64,000 nt of DNA from Pantoea wallisii (GCF_002095485.1 NZ_MLFS01000002.1:88026-152025); one strand, 5' to 3'; counted from the stretch's first letter, positions 18,879 through 30,130 are shown. Numbers and translations: made by a program. Notes: generated from the sequence alone by a model not told the origin.

Positions 18879-20439
18879 TCAGGCGTTCAGCTGGGGTTGA
18901 TGCTGCGCCAGCCAGAGCGGGAAATCCTCAATCGGCATCGGGCGCGCATAGAAATAGCCCTGCAGATGATCCACACCGCGTTCACGCAGATAATAGGCCT
19001 GCTCTGCGGTCTCAACGCCCTCGGCAACCAGCGCAATGTTCAGGCGCTGCGCCAGGGAGATCACCATATCGGTCACCGTAGCGTTGATTGCATCGGTACC
19101 GATTGCCGCCGTGAAAATCTTATCAATCTTGAGTACGTCCGGTTTAAGGTCTTTCAGATAGGCCAGCGAGCTGTGGCCGGTACCAAAATCATCAATCGCC
19201 AGCCGCACGCCAATCTCATGCAGCTGCGCGACGACTGTCTGATCGATCACCGGCAACGCATCGCGTTCGGTCAGCTCTACCACCAGCTTCGGCAGCGGAT
19301 TGGCCGGCCACCAGATGCGCTGCAGATCCTCGACAATCGCCCGCTCACGGAAGTGGCTGGCCGCCACGTTAATGGCGATGTGGAAAGAGGGGCACTGCGG
19401 CAGATTTGGCAGCTCATCAACTGCTTTGGCAATGACAAAGCGCGTCAGCGGCGCAATTAAATTTTGTCGTTCCGCCAGCGGGATAAATACATCCGGGGCG
19501 ATCCAGCTGACGGGGATTGTGCCAGCGCAGCAGCAGTTCAATGCCGTCGCACTCACCGCTCTTTGCATTAATCAACGGCTGGCAGTAGACCATGAACTCA
19601 TTGGCGGTAATGCCATAGCTAATCTGCCAGCTCAGGCTCATACGGTTGGCCGTGGCCAGCCAGACGATATACCCCATCAGCAAACTGAGCAGCACCGCCA
19701 GCGGCAGCTGGGAAGGCAGTGTATTCAGCGCCAGGCGCGCCGGAGAAGGGCCATACAGCGTAATACTGAATGGATAACGTAACGATGCCTGATCGTAAGC
19801 GACCTCATCCTCAGAGGGCACCGTGTGCTCAATCAGCGGATTACCGTACTCCAGGCTCTGGCCGCCGACGTTAAAGATCGCCCGCTCAACCCACGGCAAC
19901 TGCGGCTCCAGCAGATAATTGGTCATCAGCTCAATGTTGATGATCTGCAGCAGGCCATCGTGATTATCCAGCGATTTGGGCGTCCACAGCAGCAGCACCG
20001 GCGATCCTTTCAGCAGATAGTCGTCGGTAGAGAGCAGCATGCGCTGATTGTTGAGCGCCAGTTCAGGATAGGTCTGACTGAACGAGAGATTACGTGGGCC
20101 GTAAATGCTGGAGCAGTAAATAGTGTCATTCTGCACCAGCAGCACGGTACGCACCGTCTGCAGAGCGGCAATCTTCTCAATCAGCGGATAACGCACCTGC
20201 GAGCAGGAAACACCCACCAGGCCCAGCGTGTTATTGGCGGAGACATCCAGCGGTGAAAACATGCGGTCAAAGCGTTCAATGGCGCGGGTGGCAAAGTTAA
20301 GTGACTGTTGCTCAATGCGTGACTTCTCTTCGATATAGCGAAAAGTCAGGGTCAGAACCAGAACCAGCGCCGCGATCACCAGCGCAATAAGCAGTCGCTT
20401 ACGGCGGAATTGACCCACAAATTGCTGGGGAATGAGCAT
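18879..20439 (-). pseudogene. pdeD: CSS-motif EAL-domain c-di-GMP phosphodiesterase (PdeD-like), frameshifted
   Basis: PdeD-type enzymes sit in the inner membrane, sense redox through a periplasmic CSS domain and hydrolyse c-di-GMP. The N-terminal frame (ATG 20439, after AAGGTGG) gives a membrane helix, a periplasmic domain with the YCSS motif, a second helix and the start of the EAL domain (IELLLRWHNPRQ). The rest of the EAL domain (WIAPDVFIPLAERQ, LTERDAL, DDFGTG, AEGVET, LQGYFYA) is in another frame. Restoring two G at about 19506 gives the E. coli-like NPRQGWIAPDVF. As written, no active enzyme would be made. It lies next to sdaA as in E. coli. Confidence 0.88.
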
Positions 20440-20542
20440 CAGTAACCACCTTGCAAATACAAAGATTGAAGCCAAATTAACGTGAAGGTTATCGGCATAG
20501 CGGCGGCCAGGTTTAGCGCGGCCGAATAAAAAAGGCGGCACT

Positions 20543-20573
20543 AAAAAATCGCGCGGCCACTAAGGGCCGCGCG
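20543..20573 (-). terminator. Rho-independent terminator after sdaA
   Basis: CGCGCGGCC and GGCCGCGCG form a 9-bp perfect stem with a six-base loop. On the minus strand a run of six T follows directly. Confidence 0.85.
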
Positions 20574-20662
20574 CAAAATTAATGTAACTGGTTTACTCAC
20601 TGCGAGGTAGAGCTAACAGCAGAAATAAACGGCGATCGCTGCATTTATCCGCAGCGAAGCGT

Positions 20663-22027
20663 TTAATCACACTGCACTTTAATGGCGAGGCCGCCGCGTG
20701 ACGTTTCGCGGTATTTGGCGTTCATGTCTTTGCCGGTTTCGTACATGGTCTCGATCACTTTATCCAGCGACACGCGGGGTTCACTGGTGCGGCGCAGCGC
20801 CATACGGGCAGCGTTAATCGCTTTCACCGAGGCAATGGCGTTGCGCTCAATGCACGGCACCTGTACCTGACCGGCCACCGGATCGCAGGTCAGCCCCAGG
20901 TTATGCTCCATGCCGATCTCTGCCGCCACGCACACCTGCTCCGGGCTGGCGCCCAGCAGCTCGGCAAGCCCGGCTGCGGCCATCGAACAGGCGACACCCA
21001 CTTCGCCCTGACATCCCACTTCGGCACCGGAGATCGACGCATTCATTTTATACAGCACGCCAATGGCGCCGGAGGCCAGGAAGTAGCGGATGAAAATATC
21101 CGGCGTCACGTTTTCAATAAAGTGATCGTAATAGGCCAGCACCGCCGGCACGATGCCGCAGGCGCCGTTGGTGGGCGCAGTGACAACACGACCACCGGCT
21201 GCATTCTCTTCATTAACCGCCAGGGCAAACATGTTCACCCAATCGATGACATTCATCGGATCGTTAGAGTGCTTGGTCGAGGAGACCAGCAAGCGGCGCA
21301 GCGAAGCCGCACGGCGTGGCACGCGCAGTGGTCCCGGCAACACACCCTCGGTATTCAGGCCGCGGTCGATACAGGCCTGCATGGTCTGCCACACATTGGT
21401 GAAGTAGTCATAGATCTCTTCACGGCTATGCAGCGCCAGTTCATTCTTCATCACTACGCCAGAGAGCGACATGCCGGTCTCGCGGCAGTGGCCAAGCAGC
21501 TCTTTGGCCGAGTTGAACGCATACGGCACCAACACTTCATCCAGCACCGACTGGCCGAAATGCGCCTCATCCACGATAAAGCCGCCGCCAATCGAGTAGT
21601 AAGTTTTACTCTCGATCAGCAGATCGCCCGCGAAGGCGTAAAGCGTCATGCCATTCTCATGCAGCGACAGGTTTTCACTGCGGAACACCATGCCGCCTTC
21701 GCGCGGGAAGTCCACTTCGCGGGCACCGTTTGCCAGCAGCAGACGTTCACGGGTTTCAACATCTTTGATAAAGGCCGGGATGCTATCAATGTCCACGGTT
21801 GCGGGCTCAAATCCCGCCAGGCCCATGATGATAGCAATGTCTGTATGGTGACCCTTACCGGTGAGAGACAGCGATCCATAGACATCAACCGCTATGCGCG
21901 TCACATCCTGCAGTTTGCCCTGGTCGATCAGCAGGTCAACAAACTGTTTGCCCGCTTTCATCGGACCAACGGTATGCGAACTGGATGGGCCAATGCCCAC
22001 TTTGAACATGTCAAAAACACTAATCAC
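20663..22027 (-). CDS. sdaA: L-serine ammonia-lyase (L-serine deaminase) SdaA
   Basis: SdaA deaminates L-serine to pyruvate with an oxygen-labile [4Fe-4S] cluster. The 454-residue product equals E. coli in length and shows [16 protein letters not shown] near the N-terminus and the conserved Cys-containing segments [30 protein letters not shown] and LTCDPV. The GTG at 22027 is selected because it lies 8 bases after GAGGAG and gives MISVFDMFK, aligning exactly with E. coli. The earlier GTG at 22036 overlaps the Shine-Dalgarno sequence. The enzyme is transcribed toward pdeD and ended by its own terminator. Confidence 0.96.
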   Translation of the reverse strand: MISVFDMFKVGIGPSSSHTVGPMKAGKQFVDLLIDQGKLQDVTRIAVDVYGSLSLTGKGHHTDIAIIMGLAGFEPATVDIDSIPAFIKDVETRERLLLANGAREVDFPREGGMVFRSENLSLHENGMTLYAFAGDLLIESKTYYSIGGGFIVDEAHFGQSVLDEVLVPYAFNSAKELLGHCRETGMSLSGVVMKNELALHSREEIYDYFTNVWQTMQACIDRGLNTEGVLPGPLRVPRRAASLRRLLVSSTKHSNDPMNVIDWVNMFALAVNEENAAGGRVVTAPTNGACGIVPAVLAYYDHFIENVTPDIFIRYFLASGAIGVLYKMNASISGAEVGCQGEVGVACSMAAAGLAELLGASPEQVCVAAEIGMEHNLGLTCDPVAGQVQVPCIERNAIASVKAINAARMALRRTSEPRVSLDKVIETMYETGKDMNAKYRETSRGGLAIKVQCD

Positions 22028-22216
22028 CGGCGACACTCCTCACAAATCTTATTTTCTACGGCGCAAGCCGTTAATGCGGCTAATAGTAATCGTCCGCGCG
22101 CGGTCGCGAGTAGCTTTTCGCATGAAATAAACTAATTATAAACCACAGAAATAGTTATCCATTTCCACAGTTGTGAACGGGATCTGATTTTCGGGGAACC
22201 ACGAACGAGACGGGAA

Positions 22217-22786
22217 TCAGGGCAGGGCGATCTGCTGGCCGAGGGCGCGAATGATGCCAGCCGTCATGCCCCAGATAAAATAATCTTCGTACCACGAGAG
22301 CCACACCTGATGCTGGCGGTGACCACGCCGCAGCGTCAGCCCGCTGTAGCGGCTGAGTCGCAACGCTTCATCGAGCGGCATGGTAAAGGCGCTCTCCACT
22401 TCATCCGGATTGAGGTGAAGCGCCAGATCGCGGGGAATAATGCCAACCACGGGCGTGACGGCAAAACCGGTGCTGCTGGTGACCGGAGGCAGCACGCCAA
22501 TCACCTGTACCTGCTGCGGATCGATACCGACCTCCTCATGCGCTTCACGTAGCGCGGTATGGATGAGCGAGGTATCCGTGGCATCCTGCATGCCGCCGGG
22601 AAACGCGACCTGACCGGCGTGTTTACGCAGCTGCGCCGAGCGGCGCGTCAGTAACAGGCCAGGCTGCGCGCTATCGATCACCGGCACCAGCACGGCCGCG
22701 CGCCGGCCGCTCATCACGCGGGTGGTAACGCCAACCGGCGGTTGCAGCATAAAGCGGCTGAGGAACTGCTCCAGCGTCAGCGCCAT
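22217..22786 (-). CDS. nudL: Nudix hydrolase NudL (predicted CoA pyrophosphatase)
   Basis: The 189-residue product has a full Nudix box at about residues 64-88 ([19 protein letters not shown] then HEEVGI) and the upstream [11 protein letters not shown] motif of the CoA-pyrophosphatase subgroup. It probably hydrolyses the diphosphate of CoA or a related nucleotide; that activity is family inference. Its start lies one base past the pabB stop, so the two are translationally coupled, as in E. coli. The C-terminus is a little shorter than the E. coli 192. Confidence 0.93.
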   Translation of the reverse strand: MALTLEQFLSRFMLQPPVGVTTRVMSGRRAAVLVPVIDSAQPGLLLTRRSAQLRKHAGQVAFPGGMQDATDTSLIHTALREAHEEVGIDPQQVQVIGVLPPVTSSTGFAVTPVVGIIPRDLALHLNPDEVESAFTMPLDEALRLSRYSGLTLRRGHRQHQVWLSWYEDYFIWGMTAGIIRALGQQIALP

Positions 22787-22787
22787 C

Positions 22788-24146
22788 TCAGTGCGTCTCC
22801 TGCAGGCTGGGAAGAATCCGGTTCACCTTATGAAAAGTCTCCTGATACTCCGCATCCAGTTCGCTATCAGCCACAATGCCGCCGCCTGCGGCGCAGTACA
22901 GCGTTTGGTTCTCGGCAATCAGGGTGCGGATGGTGATGCTGGTGTCCATGCGACCGCACAGGCTGAGATAGCCAATGCTGCCACACCAGGCGTTACGGCG
23001 CTGGGGTTCCAGCTCTTCAATGATCGCCATCGCGCGAATTTTTGGCGCGCCGGTAATCGAGCCGCCGGGGAAACAGGCGCGCAGCAGATCGCTGGCGTGC
23101 AGATGTTCAGGCAGGCGTGCACGCACGGTGCTGACCAGATGGTGTACCGCCGGGAACGGCTCTACCACGAACAGCTCCGGCACGCTCACGCTGCCCGGCA
23201 CAGCCACCCGGCCGATATCATTACGCAGCAGATCGACAATCATCAGATTTTCGGCGCGATCTTTCTCTGCATGGGCGAGTTTTTCCGCCTGCAGACGATC
23301 GGCCTCCGCATCACTCAGGCGCGGCAGCGTCCCTTTAATCGGGCGGGTCTCAATGTCGTGCTGCTGCAGCGAGAGAAAACGTTCGGGTGAGAGGCTCAGC
23401 AGGGCGCTGTGAGGCAGACGAATAAAGGCGCTGAACGGGGCGCGGTTAGCGCGGTTTAGGCGCAGGAAAGCCTGCCACTCATCGCCATGGTAGGTGGCCT
23501 GAAAGCGCTGTGCCAGGTTGACCTGATAGCAGTCACCGGCCTGAATATAGTCCTGAACCGCCTGGAAGCGCGCGGCGTACTGCGCAAAGCTCAGGCTGGA
23601 TTGCCACTCACTCGTGAGCATAAACGGCCGCGGCTGCGGCACGGCCTGGCGCTGTAACCACTGCCAGCGCCGTTCAGCGTCCCCGAGCGAAACCAGCGTC
23701 AGCGTCTGTTTATGGTGATCGGCGATCAGCGCCCAGTCGTAGATCCCCACGGCCATGTCTGGCGTGGTGAGGTCCTGCTGTGCGATTTGCGGTAGCGTCT
23801 CGAAACGCCGCCCGAGATCATACCCAAACAGACCAAGCGCGCCGCCCTGAAACGGCAGGTCAGCATTGAACGCAGGCGTAATGTTCAGCGCATCCAGCTG
23901 CTGCTGCACCAGAGACAGCGGATCATCCTCTGAATCATATTCGCCCGCGTGGCTGACAATGCAAGTGCGGTTGCCCTGCGTGGTCAGCGTAGTGAGCGGA
24001 TCGGCAGTGAGAATATCAAACCGGTTATCCGCATGTTCGGCCTGACCGGAGGTCAGCAGCATCGCCCACGGACGATGGGCCAGGGTAGAGAAGCGGTGCA
24101 GTAGCGTATCCGGCGTATACTTGAGCGAGAGGGTTTTCACAATCAT
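22788..24146 (-). CDS. pabB: Aminodeoxychorismate synthase component I PabB
   Basis: PabB converts chorismate to 4-amino-4-deoxychorismate with ammonia from PabA, in folate synthesis. The 452-residue product (E. coli 453) carries the chorismate-binding core: [12 protein letters not shown] with the PabB-specific Lys, [16 protein letters not shown], and [14 protein letters not shown]. The N-terminal domain includes the GYDLGRRFE segment. ATG 24146 gives [10 protein letters not shown], close to the E. coli start. NudL follows immediately. It is divergent from yoaH. Confidence 0.96.
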   Translation of the reverse strand: MIVKTLSLKYTPDTLLHRFSTLAHRPWAMLLTSGQAEHADNRFDILTADPLTTLTTQGNRTCIVSHAGEYDSEDDPLSLVQQQLDALNITPAFNADLPFQGGALGLFGYDLGRRFETLPQIAQQDLTTPDMAVGIYDWALIADHHKQTLTLVSLGDAERRWQWLQRQAVPQPRPFMLTSEWQSSLSFAQYAARFQAVQDYIQAGDCYQVNLAQRFQATYHGDEWQAFLRLNRANRAPFSAFIRLPHSALLSLSPERFLSLQQHDIETRPIKGTLPRLSDAEADRLQAEKLAHAEKDRAENLMIVDLLRNDIGRVAVPGSVSVPELFVVEPFPAVHHLVSTVRARLPEHLHASDLLRACFPGGSITGAPKIRAMAIIEELEPQRRNAWCGSIGYLSLCGRMDTSITIRTLIAENQTLYCAAGGGIVADSELDAEYQETFHKVNRILPSLQETH

Positions 24147-24257
24147 CGGGCAAATCAGTTCAGCAGGCAGGCGCGTAGCCTGGCATATTTTTTTGTCGCT
24201 GGCACCTGTTTGTTCGGCGTGGAATAATGCGCGCCCGATGTTAACCAGGAGTGAACC

Positions 24258-24446
24258 ATGTTTTCAGGTCTTCCGGCTTTATCCCATGAACAGCAGCAGC
24301 AGGCGGTCGAACGTATTCAGGAGCTGATGGCCGGCGGCATGTCCAGCGGGCAGGCGATTACTCAGGTAGCACAGGAGATCCGTCAGAACCATAAGGGTGA
24401 GGCGATCCGGGCGCGTTTCGAAGACGACGAGGATGACGACGAATAG
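24258..24446 (+). CDS. yoaH: UPF0181 small protein YoaH
   Basis: The 62-residue product matches E. coli Yoa[21 protein letters not shown], then MSSGQAI, then an acidic tail ending [13 protein letters not shown] 24258 follows CCAGGAGTGAACC. It is cytoplasmic with no known function. It lies between divergent pabB and convergent yoaB. Confidence 0.9.
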   Translation: MFSGLPALSHEQQQQAVERIQELMAGGMSSGQAITQVAQEIRQNHKGEAIRARFEDDEDDDE

Positions 24447-24459
24447 CGCCCGAACCCGG

Positions 24460-24804
24460 TTACAGCGCAGCGATAATTTTGATTTCGACTTTATACTTCG
24501 GATTCATCAGGCCCGCCTGCACCGTACAGCGTACCGGCGCATTACCCGGTGAAACCCACGCATCCCAGGCGCGGTTCATGGCCGGGAAATCCTCTTTCTC
24601 CACCAGAAAAATAGTGGCGTCAAGGATCTTGCTCTTGTCCGAGCCGACGCGCGCCAGAATACGGTCAATCACCGCCAGCGCATTGGCGGTTTGCGCTTCG
24701 GCATCCGCATCCAGATTCTCCGGCACGCTGGTGTAATAGACGGTCTGGTCGTGAACAACGGCTTCTGACATGCGGTGCTCGGGATCGATACGCGTAATAG
24801 TCAT
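24460..24804 (-). CDS. yoaB: RidA-family protein YoaB
   Basis: The 114-residue product is a Rid-superfamily trimer subunit. The signature APVRCTVQAGLMNPKYKVEI at the C-terminal side includes the Arg that in RidA contacts the imine substrate. RidA hydrolyses reactive enamine and imine intermediates; YoaB is a paralogue whose activity is less certain. ATG 24804 after AAGGAGAAAAGC gives MTITRIDPEHR, aligning with E. coli. The frame extends to 24960 without homology. It is divergent from yoaA. Confidence 0.92.
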   Translation of the reverse strand: MTITRIDPEHRMSEAVVHDQTVYYTSVPENLDADAEAQTANALAVIDRILARVGSDKSKILDATIFLVEKEDFPAMNRAWDAWVSPGNAPVRCTVQAGLMNPKYKVEIKIIAAL

Positions 24805-24929
24805 GCTTTTCTCCTTTATTTTCGCTGCGCTAGCCTGCCATATCCGGCAGGCGGCTGTCATCTGTTGTGGTCGCCTTCCTGGAATCCTGACATAATTACA
24901 GTGGTTTTTTGTGTAATCGGTGAGGGTGT

Positions 24930-26840
24930 GTGGCAGACGATTTTGCAGCAGATGGCGCATTAGCGCAGGGGATTCCGGGCTTTAAACCGCGTGCAGCCCA
25001 GCGGGAGATGGCGCAGGCGGTGAGTGAAGCTGTCAAACGTGGCGGGGAGCTGGTGGTGGAAGCTGGCACCGGTACCGGAAAAACGTACGCGTATCTGGCG
25101 CCAGCGCTGCGGGCGAAAAAGAAGGTCATCGTCTCCACCGGTTCTAAAGCGCTGCAGGATCAGCTCTACAATCGCGATCTCCCTACCGTTGCCCGCGCGC
25201 TGAAGTTCAGCGGTAAAAGCGCATTGCTGAAAGGGCGTTCGAACTATCTCTGTCTTGAGCGACTTGAACAGCAGAATCAGGCCGGGGGCGATCTCACCGT
25301 GCAGGCGCTGGGTGATTTGATCAATGTGCGCAGCTGGTCATCGGAAACCGTTGACGGCGATGTCAGCAACTGCGCTGGGGTGGCAGAGGACAGCCCCATC
25401 TGGCCTTATGTTACCAGCACCAATGACAACTGCCTCGGTAGCGATTGTCCGCTGTACAAAGAGTGCTTTGTGGTTAAAGCGCGTAAAAAAGCCATGGATG
25501 CCGACGTGGTGGTGGTAAACCACCATCTGTTCCTCGCCGACCTGGTGGTAAAAGAGGGCGGTTTTGGCGAACTGATCCCGGAAGCGGATGTGATGATCTT
25601 CGATGAAGCGCATCAGCTGCCGGATATCGCCAGTCAATATTTTGGTCAGCAGCTCTCCAGCCGCCAGCTGCAGGATCTGGCCAAAGATATCATTCTCGCT
25701 TATCGCACCGAAGTGCGTGATGTGCAGCAGCTGCAAAAGTCCGCCGATCGTCTGGCCCAGTGCGCCCAGGATTTTCGCCTGACATTAGGTGAACCTGGCT
25801 TCCGCGGCAACCTGCGTGAGCTGCTAAACGACAACAACATCATGCGCATGTTTACGCTGCTGGATGATGCGCTGGAGCTCTGCTACGACGTGATTAAGCT
25901 CTCGCTCGGACGCTCCGCCTTACTGGATGCTGCTTTTGAACGCGCCGCGCTCTATCGTACCCGCCTGAAACGCCTGCGCGCAATCAATGAGCCGGGCTTT
26001 AGCTACTGGTATGAGTGCACCAGCCGCCACTTTACCCTGGCGCTGACGCCGCTTTCGGTTGCTGAACGTTTCCGTGAGGTGATGGATAACCGCAAAGCGG
26101 CGTGGGTGTTTACCTCCGCAACGCTGGCGGTGAATGAGCAGATGAGCCACTTTGCCAGCCGGCTGGGCGTGGAGCGCGCACAAACCCTCATCCTGGATAG
26201 CCCCTTTGACTACGCGCAGCAGGCGCTGCTCTGCGTGCCGCGCAACATGCCGGAACCTAACCATCCGGGCGGAGCGCGCCAGCTGGCGCGCATGATGAAG
26301 CCGCTGATTGATGCGAATAAAGGGCGCTGCTTCTTTCTCTGTACCTCGCACAAGATGATGCGTGAACTGGCCGCCGAGTTTCGCGCCTCTATGACGCTGC
26401 CGGTGCTGCTGCAGGGTGAGACCAGTAAAGGCCAGTTGCTCAAACAGTTTCTTGACGCCGGCAATGCACTGCTGGTGGCGACCAGCAGCTTCTGGGAAGG
26501 GGTTGATGTGCGGGGCGATGCGTTGTCGCTGGTGATCATCGATAAGCTGCCGTTCACCTCGCCGGAAGATCCGCTGCTGAAAGCCCGCATGGAGGATTGC
26601 CGTCTGCGCGGGGGCGATCCGTTCAATGATGTGCAGCTGCCTGACGCGGTGATTACCCTGAAACAGGGCGTTGGCCGTCTGATCCGCGATACTGACGATC
26701 GCGGTGTACTGGTGATTTGCGACCAGCGGCTGGTCTCCCGCCCTTACGGTGGCCTGTTCCTGAACAGCCTGCCGCCAACGCCGCGCACCCGCGATCTGCA
26801 GCGGGCGATTGAATTTGTCCGCCTGCCAGAGAGTCACTAA
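24930..26840 (+). CDS. yoaA: DinG-family ATP-dependent DNA helicase YoaA
   Basis: YoaA is an XPD/DinG-like superfamily 2 helicase that in E. coli works with HolC in repair of stalled forks. The 636-residue product equals E. coli in length. Walker A is GTGTGKT at 46-52, DEAH is in MIFDEAHQ, and four cysteines (C108, C168, C173, C179) are placed to bind the iron-sulfur cluster. The C-terminal helicase motifs TSSFWEGVDVRGD and QGVGRLIR are intact. The start is GTG 24930 after GAGGGT, aligning with E. coli MTDDFAPDG. tsaB follows 52 bp later. Confidence 0.95.
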   Translation: MADDFAADGALAQGIPGFKPRAAQREMAQAVSEAVKRGGELVVEAGTGTGKTYAYLAPALRAKKKVIVSTGSKALQDQLYNRDLPTVARALKFSGKSALLKGRSNYLCLERLEQQNQAGGDLTVQALGDLINVRSWSSETVDGDVSNCAGVAEDSPIWPYVTSTNDNCLGSDCPLYKECFVVKARKKAMDADVVVVNHHLFLADLVVKEGGFGELIPEADVMIFDEAHQLPDIASQYFGQQLSSRQLQDLAKDIILAYRTEVRDVQQLQKSADRLAQCAQDFRLTLGEPGFRGNLRELLNDNNIMRMFTLLDDALELCYDVIKLSLGRSALLDAAFERAALYRTRLKRLRAINEPGFSYWYECTSRHFTLALTPLSVAERFREVMDNRKAAWVFTSATLAVNEQMSHFASRLGVERAQTLILDSPFDYAQQALLCVPRNMPEPNHPGGARQLARMMKPLIDANKGRCFFLCTSHKMMRELAAEFRASMTLPVLLQGETSKGQLLKQFLDAGNALLVATSSFWEGVDVRGDALSLVIIDKLPFTSPEDPLLKARMEDCRLRGGDPFNDVQLPDAVITLKQGVGRLIRDTDDRGVLVICDQRLVSRPYGGLFLNSLPPTPRTRDLQRAIEFVRLPESH

Positions 26841-26892
26841 TTTGTGCCAGGCTGTGATAAGATGCGCGCCATTTTGATTCTCTGAGGTTGTT

Positions 26893-27591
26893 ATGTCCGC
26901 CCGAATTTTAGCCCTGGACACCGCGACAGAAGCCTGTTCTGCCGCGCTGCTGAATCAGCAGCAGATCGATGCCCGCTTTGAGATCGCCCCGCGCGATCAC
27001 ACCCAACGTATTCTGCCGCTGGTGCAGACGCTGCTGCAGGCGCAGCAGCTTGACCTGACGGCGCTTGATGCGCTGGCCTTTGGCCGCGGGCCGGGCAGCT
27101 TTACCGGCGTGCGTATTGGCATCGGGATTGCGCAGGGGCTGGCGCTGGGCGCAAACCTGCCCATGATTGGCGTCTCGTCGCTGGCGACAATGGCACAGGG
27201 CGCATGGCGCTTAACCGGTGCGACGCGCGTACTGGCCGCCATTGATGCCCGCATGGGTGAAGTTTACTGGGCGGAGTATCAGCGTGACGCGCAAGGCAAC
27301 TGGCAGGGCGCAGAGAGCGAAGCGGTTCTGAAGCCGGAAGCCGCGCAGGCCCGTATCGCTCAGCTGAGCGGCGAGTGGGCAACGGTTGGCACTGGCTGGC
27401 AGGCTTACCCGCAGCTGCTGCAGAGTAACGACACCCGGTTAACAACCACAGCAGTAACGCTGCCCGCCGCAGAAGATATGTTACCGCTGGCGCTGAGCGC
27501 CTGGCAACGGGGTGAAACTGTCGCGGTGGAGCACGCCGAGCCGGTTTATCTGCGTAATGAAGTGGCATGGAAAAAGTTACCGGGCCGCTGA
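26893..27591 (+). CDS. tsaB: tRNA t6A modification subunit TsaB
   Basis: TsaB (YeaZ) is the scaffold partner of TsaD in making N6-threonylcarbamoyladenosine at tRNA position 37. The 232-residue ASKHA-fold product shows [28 protein letters not shown] and [11 protein letters not shown], all typical. ATG 26893 follows TCTGAGGTTGTT. It stands between yoaA and yeaY on the same strand as in E. coli. The gene is essential in many bacteria. Confidence 0.96.
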   Translation: MSARILALDTATEACSAALLNQQQIDARFEIAPRDHTQRILPLVQTLLQAQQLDLTALDALAFGRGPGSFTGVRIGIGIAQGLALGANLPMIGVSSLATMAQGAWRLTGATRVLAAIDARMGEVYWAEYQRDAQGNWQGAESEAVLKPEAAQARIAQLSGEWATVGTGWQAYPQLLQSNDTRLTTTAVTLPAAEDMLPLALSAWQRGETVAVEHAEPVYLRNEVAWKKLPGR

Positions 27592-27651
27592 TACGCCACG
27601 CAACTTATCACTGCACCTCCAGTCTAACTGAGAAATATCAGGAGAAGTGCT

Positions 27652-28245
27652 ATGCCAATTAGTCGTAAAGGGATCTCTGGCGCGCTGTTAGCCTGTGCGA
27701 TGTTGCTCAGCGGCTGCGTTTCAGTGCCAGATTCCATTAAAGGGAGTTCTCAGCTTCCACAGCAAGATTTACTGCGTGTAATGAACGCGCCCCAGCTCTA
27801 TATCGGCCAGGAGTCGCGTTTTGGCGGCAAAGTGGTGAAAGTGACTAACCTGAACGGTTTAACCCGCCTGGAGATCGCCACGCAGCCGCTGGATGAGAGT
27901 GCGCGCCCGCGCCTGGGTGCAGCGTCGGTGGGCCGCATTTACGCTGACCTGCGCGGTTTTGTCGATCCGGTCGACGTCAACAATCAGTACATCACGGTGC
28001 TGGGCAACATCAAAGGCGTTGAAAAGGGTGAGATCGGGAAGGCGAATTACAACTTTGTGGTGGTCGATGTGCGCGGCTACCAGCGCTGGCATCTGACCCA
28101 GCAGGTGATGACGCCGCCGCAGCCAATCGATCCGTGGATCTGGTACGGTCCATCGCGCCGTCATCCCGGCTACTGGGGACCGAACCCTTACTGGGGTATG
28201 AATACCGGTGGTCCGGCGCAGGTAGAGACCATTCTCACCGAGTAG
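27652..28245 (+). CDS. yeaY: Slp-family outer-membrane lipoprotein YeaY
   Basis: The 197-residue product has a lipoprotein signal peptide with lipobox LLSGC (Cys22) and the Slp/YeaY domain ([25 protein letters not shown]). The C-terminal [19 protein letters not shown] stretch is Trp/Tyr/Pro-rich. Ser or Val at +2 (VSVP) is consistent with outer-membrane sorting. E. coli yeaY is sigma-E controlled; I saw no clear sigma-E promoter in the 60 bp upstream. Function is unknown. A terminator follows. Confidence 0.92.
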   Translation: MPISRKGISGALLACAMLLSGCVSVPDSIKGSSQLPQQDLLRVMNAPQLYIGQESRFGGKVVKVTNLNGLTRLEIATQPLDESARPRLGAASVGRIYADLRGFVDPVDVNNQYITVLGNIKGVEKGEIGKANYNFVVVDVRGYQRWHLTQQVMTPPQPIDPWIWYGPSRRHPGYWGPNPYWGMNTGGPAQVETILTE

Positions 28246-28266
28246 GTGACACGAATATTTTTTACG

Positions 28267-28299
28267 GCCCGGTCGCGGTGCTCGCGAACGGGCTTTTTT
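28267..28299 (+). terminator. Rho-independent terminator after yeaY
   Basis: Nested stems GCCCG/CGGGC and TCGCG/CGCGA, then TTTTTT, lie about 20 bp after the yeaY stop. Confidence 0.85.
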
Positions 28300-28367
28300 A
28301 TTGGGCGCGCAACCGATGCGCGAAATTTAGTGATGCGCTTCGCAACCTGAAAATGCCGAAACAGGCA

Positions 28368-28384
28368 AACTGGTACAATCAGTT
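28368..28384 (+). promoter_or_regulatory. FadR operator upstream of fadD
   Basis: AACTGGTACAATCAGTT is a 17-bp near-palindrome that fits the FadR consensus (AnCTGGTCnGACCAGnT type) with a few central mismatches. It lies about 70-90 bp before the fadD start, where E. coli fadD is also FadR-repressed. FadR itself is encoded at 35977 in this window. Confidence 0.75.
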
Positions 28385-28453
28385 AAAATATTGTTAACAA
28401 CACTGATTGCAGAGGCAGCGATGGCTACGCAACAAGAATATCGGGGTGACTCT

Positions 28454-30130
28454 TTGAACAAGGTTTGGCTGAAACGCTATCCGCCAGATGTTCCTGCGGA
28501 AATTAATGCAGACCGCTATCCCTCTTTGGTCGATCTTTTCGAACACGCAACGCAGCAGTACGCCGATCAGGTGGCGTTTATCAATATGGGCCAGCCGATG
28601 ACCTATCGTCAGCTGGAGCAGCAGAGCCGGGCGTTCGCCGCCTGGCTGCAGCAGGGGCTGGGCCTACAGCAGGGCGACCGTGTGGCGCTGATGATGCCCA
28701 ACCTGCTGCAATATCCGGTAGCGCTGTTTGGCGTGTTACGCGCCGGCATGGTGGTGGTTAACGTTAATCCACTCTATACGCCGCGTGAGCTTAAGCACCA
28801 GCTGAACGACAGCGGCGCGAGTGCGATTGTGATTGTTTCGAACTTTGCGCATACGCTGGAGAAGGTGGTAGCAGAGACGCCCATTAAACACGTGATGCTG
28901 ACGCGCATGGGCGATCAGCTGGCGCCGGTTAAAGCCACGCTGGTTAACTTTGTGGTGAAGTACGTTAAAAAGCTGGTGCCGAAATATCATCTGCCCGGCG
29001 CCGTACCGTTCCGCCATGCGCTCCAGCAGGGGGCTCTTCTGAGCTACCGTCGCCCGACGGTGCGCAATGAGGATCTCGCCTTCCTGCAGTATACCGGCGG
29101 GACGACCGGCGTGGCGAAAGGCGCGATGCTAACCCACGGCAATATGCAGGCCAACCTGGAGCAGACTAAAGCGACCTACGGCAAGCTGCTGCGCCCCGGT
29201 AAAGAGCAGGTGGTGACCGCGCTGCCGCTCTACCATATCTTTGCGCTGACGGTAAACGGCCTGCTGTTTCTCGATCTTGGCGGCACTAACCTGCTGATTA
29301 CCAATCCGCGTGATATTCCCGGTTTTGTGAAAGAGCTGAGTAAATTCCCGTTCACCGCCATCACCGGTGTCAATACACTGTTCAACGCGCTGCTGAACGA
29401 CAGCAACTTCAACAAGCTTGATTTCTCCACGCTGCGCCTTTCTGCCGGTGGCGGCATGGCGGTGCAAAAAGCGGTAGCGGAGCGCTGGGAGAAGCTGACC
29501 GGCCACTATCTGCTGGAGGGCTATGGCCTGACCGAGTGCTCCCCGCTGGTATCCGTGAACCCGTATGACATTACCTGCCACACCGGCAGTATCGGTCTTC
29601 CTGTACCCTCCACCGACGTACGCATCGTTGATGATGAAGATCGTGATGTGCCGCCGGGTGAACCGGGCGAGCTGTGCATCCGCGGTCCGCAGGTGATGGT
29701 GGGCTACTGGCAGCGTCCGGAAGCCACGGAAGAGGTGCTAAAAAATGGCTGGCTGCATACCGGTGATATTGTTACCGTTGATGCTGAAGGCTTTATCCGC
29801 ATTGTCGATCGCAAAAAAGACATGATTCTGGTCTCGGGCTTTAACGTATATCCTAATGAGATTGAAGATGTGCTGATGCAGCATCCGAAAGTGCGTGAAG
29901 CTGCGGCCATTGGCGTGCCAAGCGATCTCTCTGGTGAAGCGGTAAAAGTGTGCATCGTGAAGAAAGATGCCTCGCTCACCAAAGATGAGGTGCTGGATCA
30001 CTGCCGGCGTCAGCTCACCGGTTATAAAGTGCCGAAGATTATTGAGTTTCGCGACGAGCTGCCTAAAACCAACGTGGGCAAAATTCTGCGCCGCGAATTG
30101 CGTGATGAGGCGAAGCGGGAAGGGCAGTAA
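28454..30130 (+). CDS. fadD: Long-chain fatty-acid CoA ligase FadD
   Basis: FadD activates imported long-chain fatty acids to acyl-CoA at the inner membrane for beta-oxidation and for FadR signalling. The product shows the AMP-binding loop [24 protein letters not shown] and the FACS signature ([17 protein letters not shown], then [10 protein letters not shown]). The TTG at 28454 follows GGGGTGA and gives [10 protein letters not shown] (558 residues), aligning with the E. coli protein. An in-frame ATG at 28421 with AGAGG upstream would add 11 residues and is a fair alternative. A FadR operator precedes it. rnd lies downstream past a terminator, as in E. coli. Confidence 0.96.
   Translation: MNKVWLKRYPPDVPAEINADRYPSLVDLFEHATQQYADQVAFINMGQPMTYRQLEQQSRAFAAWLQQGLGLQQGDRVALMMPNLLQYPVALFGVLRAGMVVVNVNPLYTPRELKHQLNDSGASAIVIVSNFAHTLEKVVAETPIKHVMLTRMGDQLAPVKATLVNFVVKYVKKLVPKYHLPGAVPFRHALQQGALLSYRRPTVRNEDLAFLQYTGGTTGVAKGAMLTHGNMQANLEQTKATYGKLLRPGKEQVVTALPLYHIFALTVNGLLFLDLGGTNLLITNPRDIPGFVKELSKFPFTAITGVNTLFNALLNDSNFNKLDFSTLRLSAGGGMAVQKAVAERWEKLTGHYLLEGYGLTECSPLVSVNPYDITCHTGSIGLPVPSTDVRIVDDEDRDVPPGEPGELCIRGPQVMVGYWQRPEATEEVLKNGWLHTGDIVTVDAEGFIRIVDRKKDMILVSGFNVYPNEIEDVLMQHPKVREAAAIGVPSDLSGEAVKVCIVKKDASLTKDEVLDHCRRQLTGYKVPKIIEFRDELPKTNVGKILRRELRDEAKREGQ

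Noticed and set aside
20903..22135. Long plus-strand frame (410 codons) antisense to sdaA
   Set aside because: Composition typical of the antisense frame of a GC-rich gene; His/Gln-rich with no family features.
25920..26921. 333-codon frame antisense to yoaA
   Set aside because: Antisense shadow of a conserved helicase.
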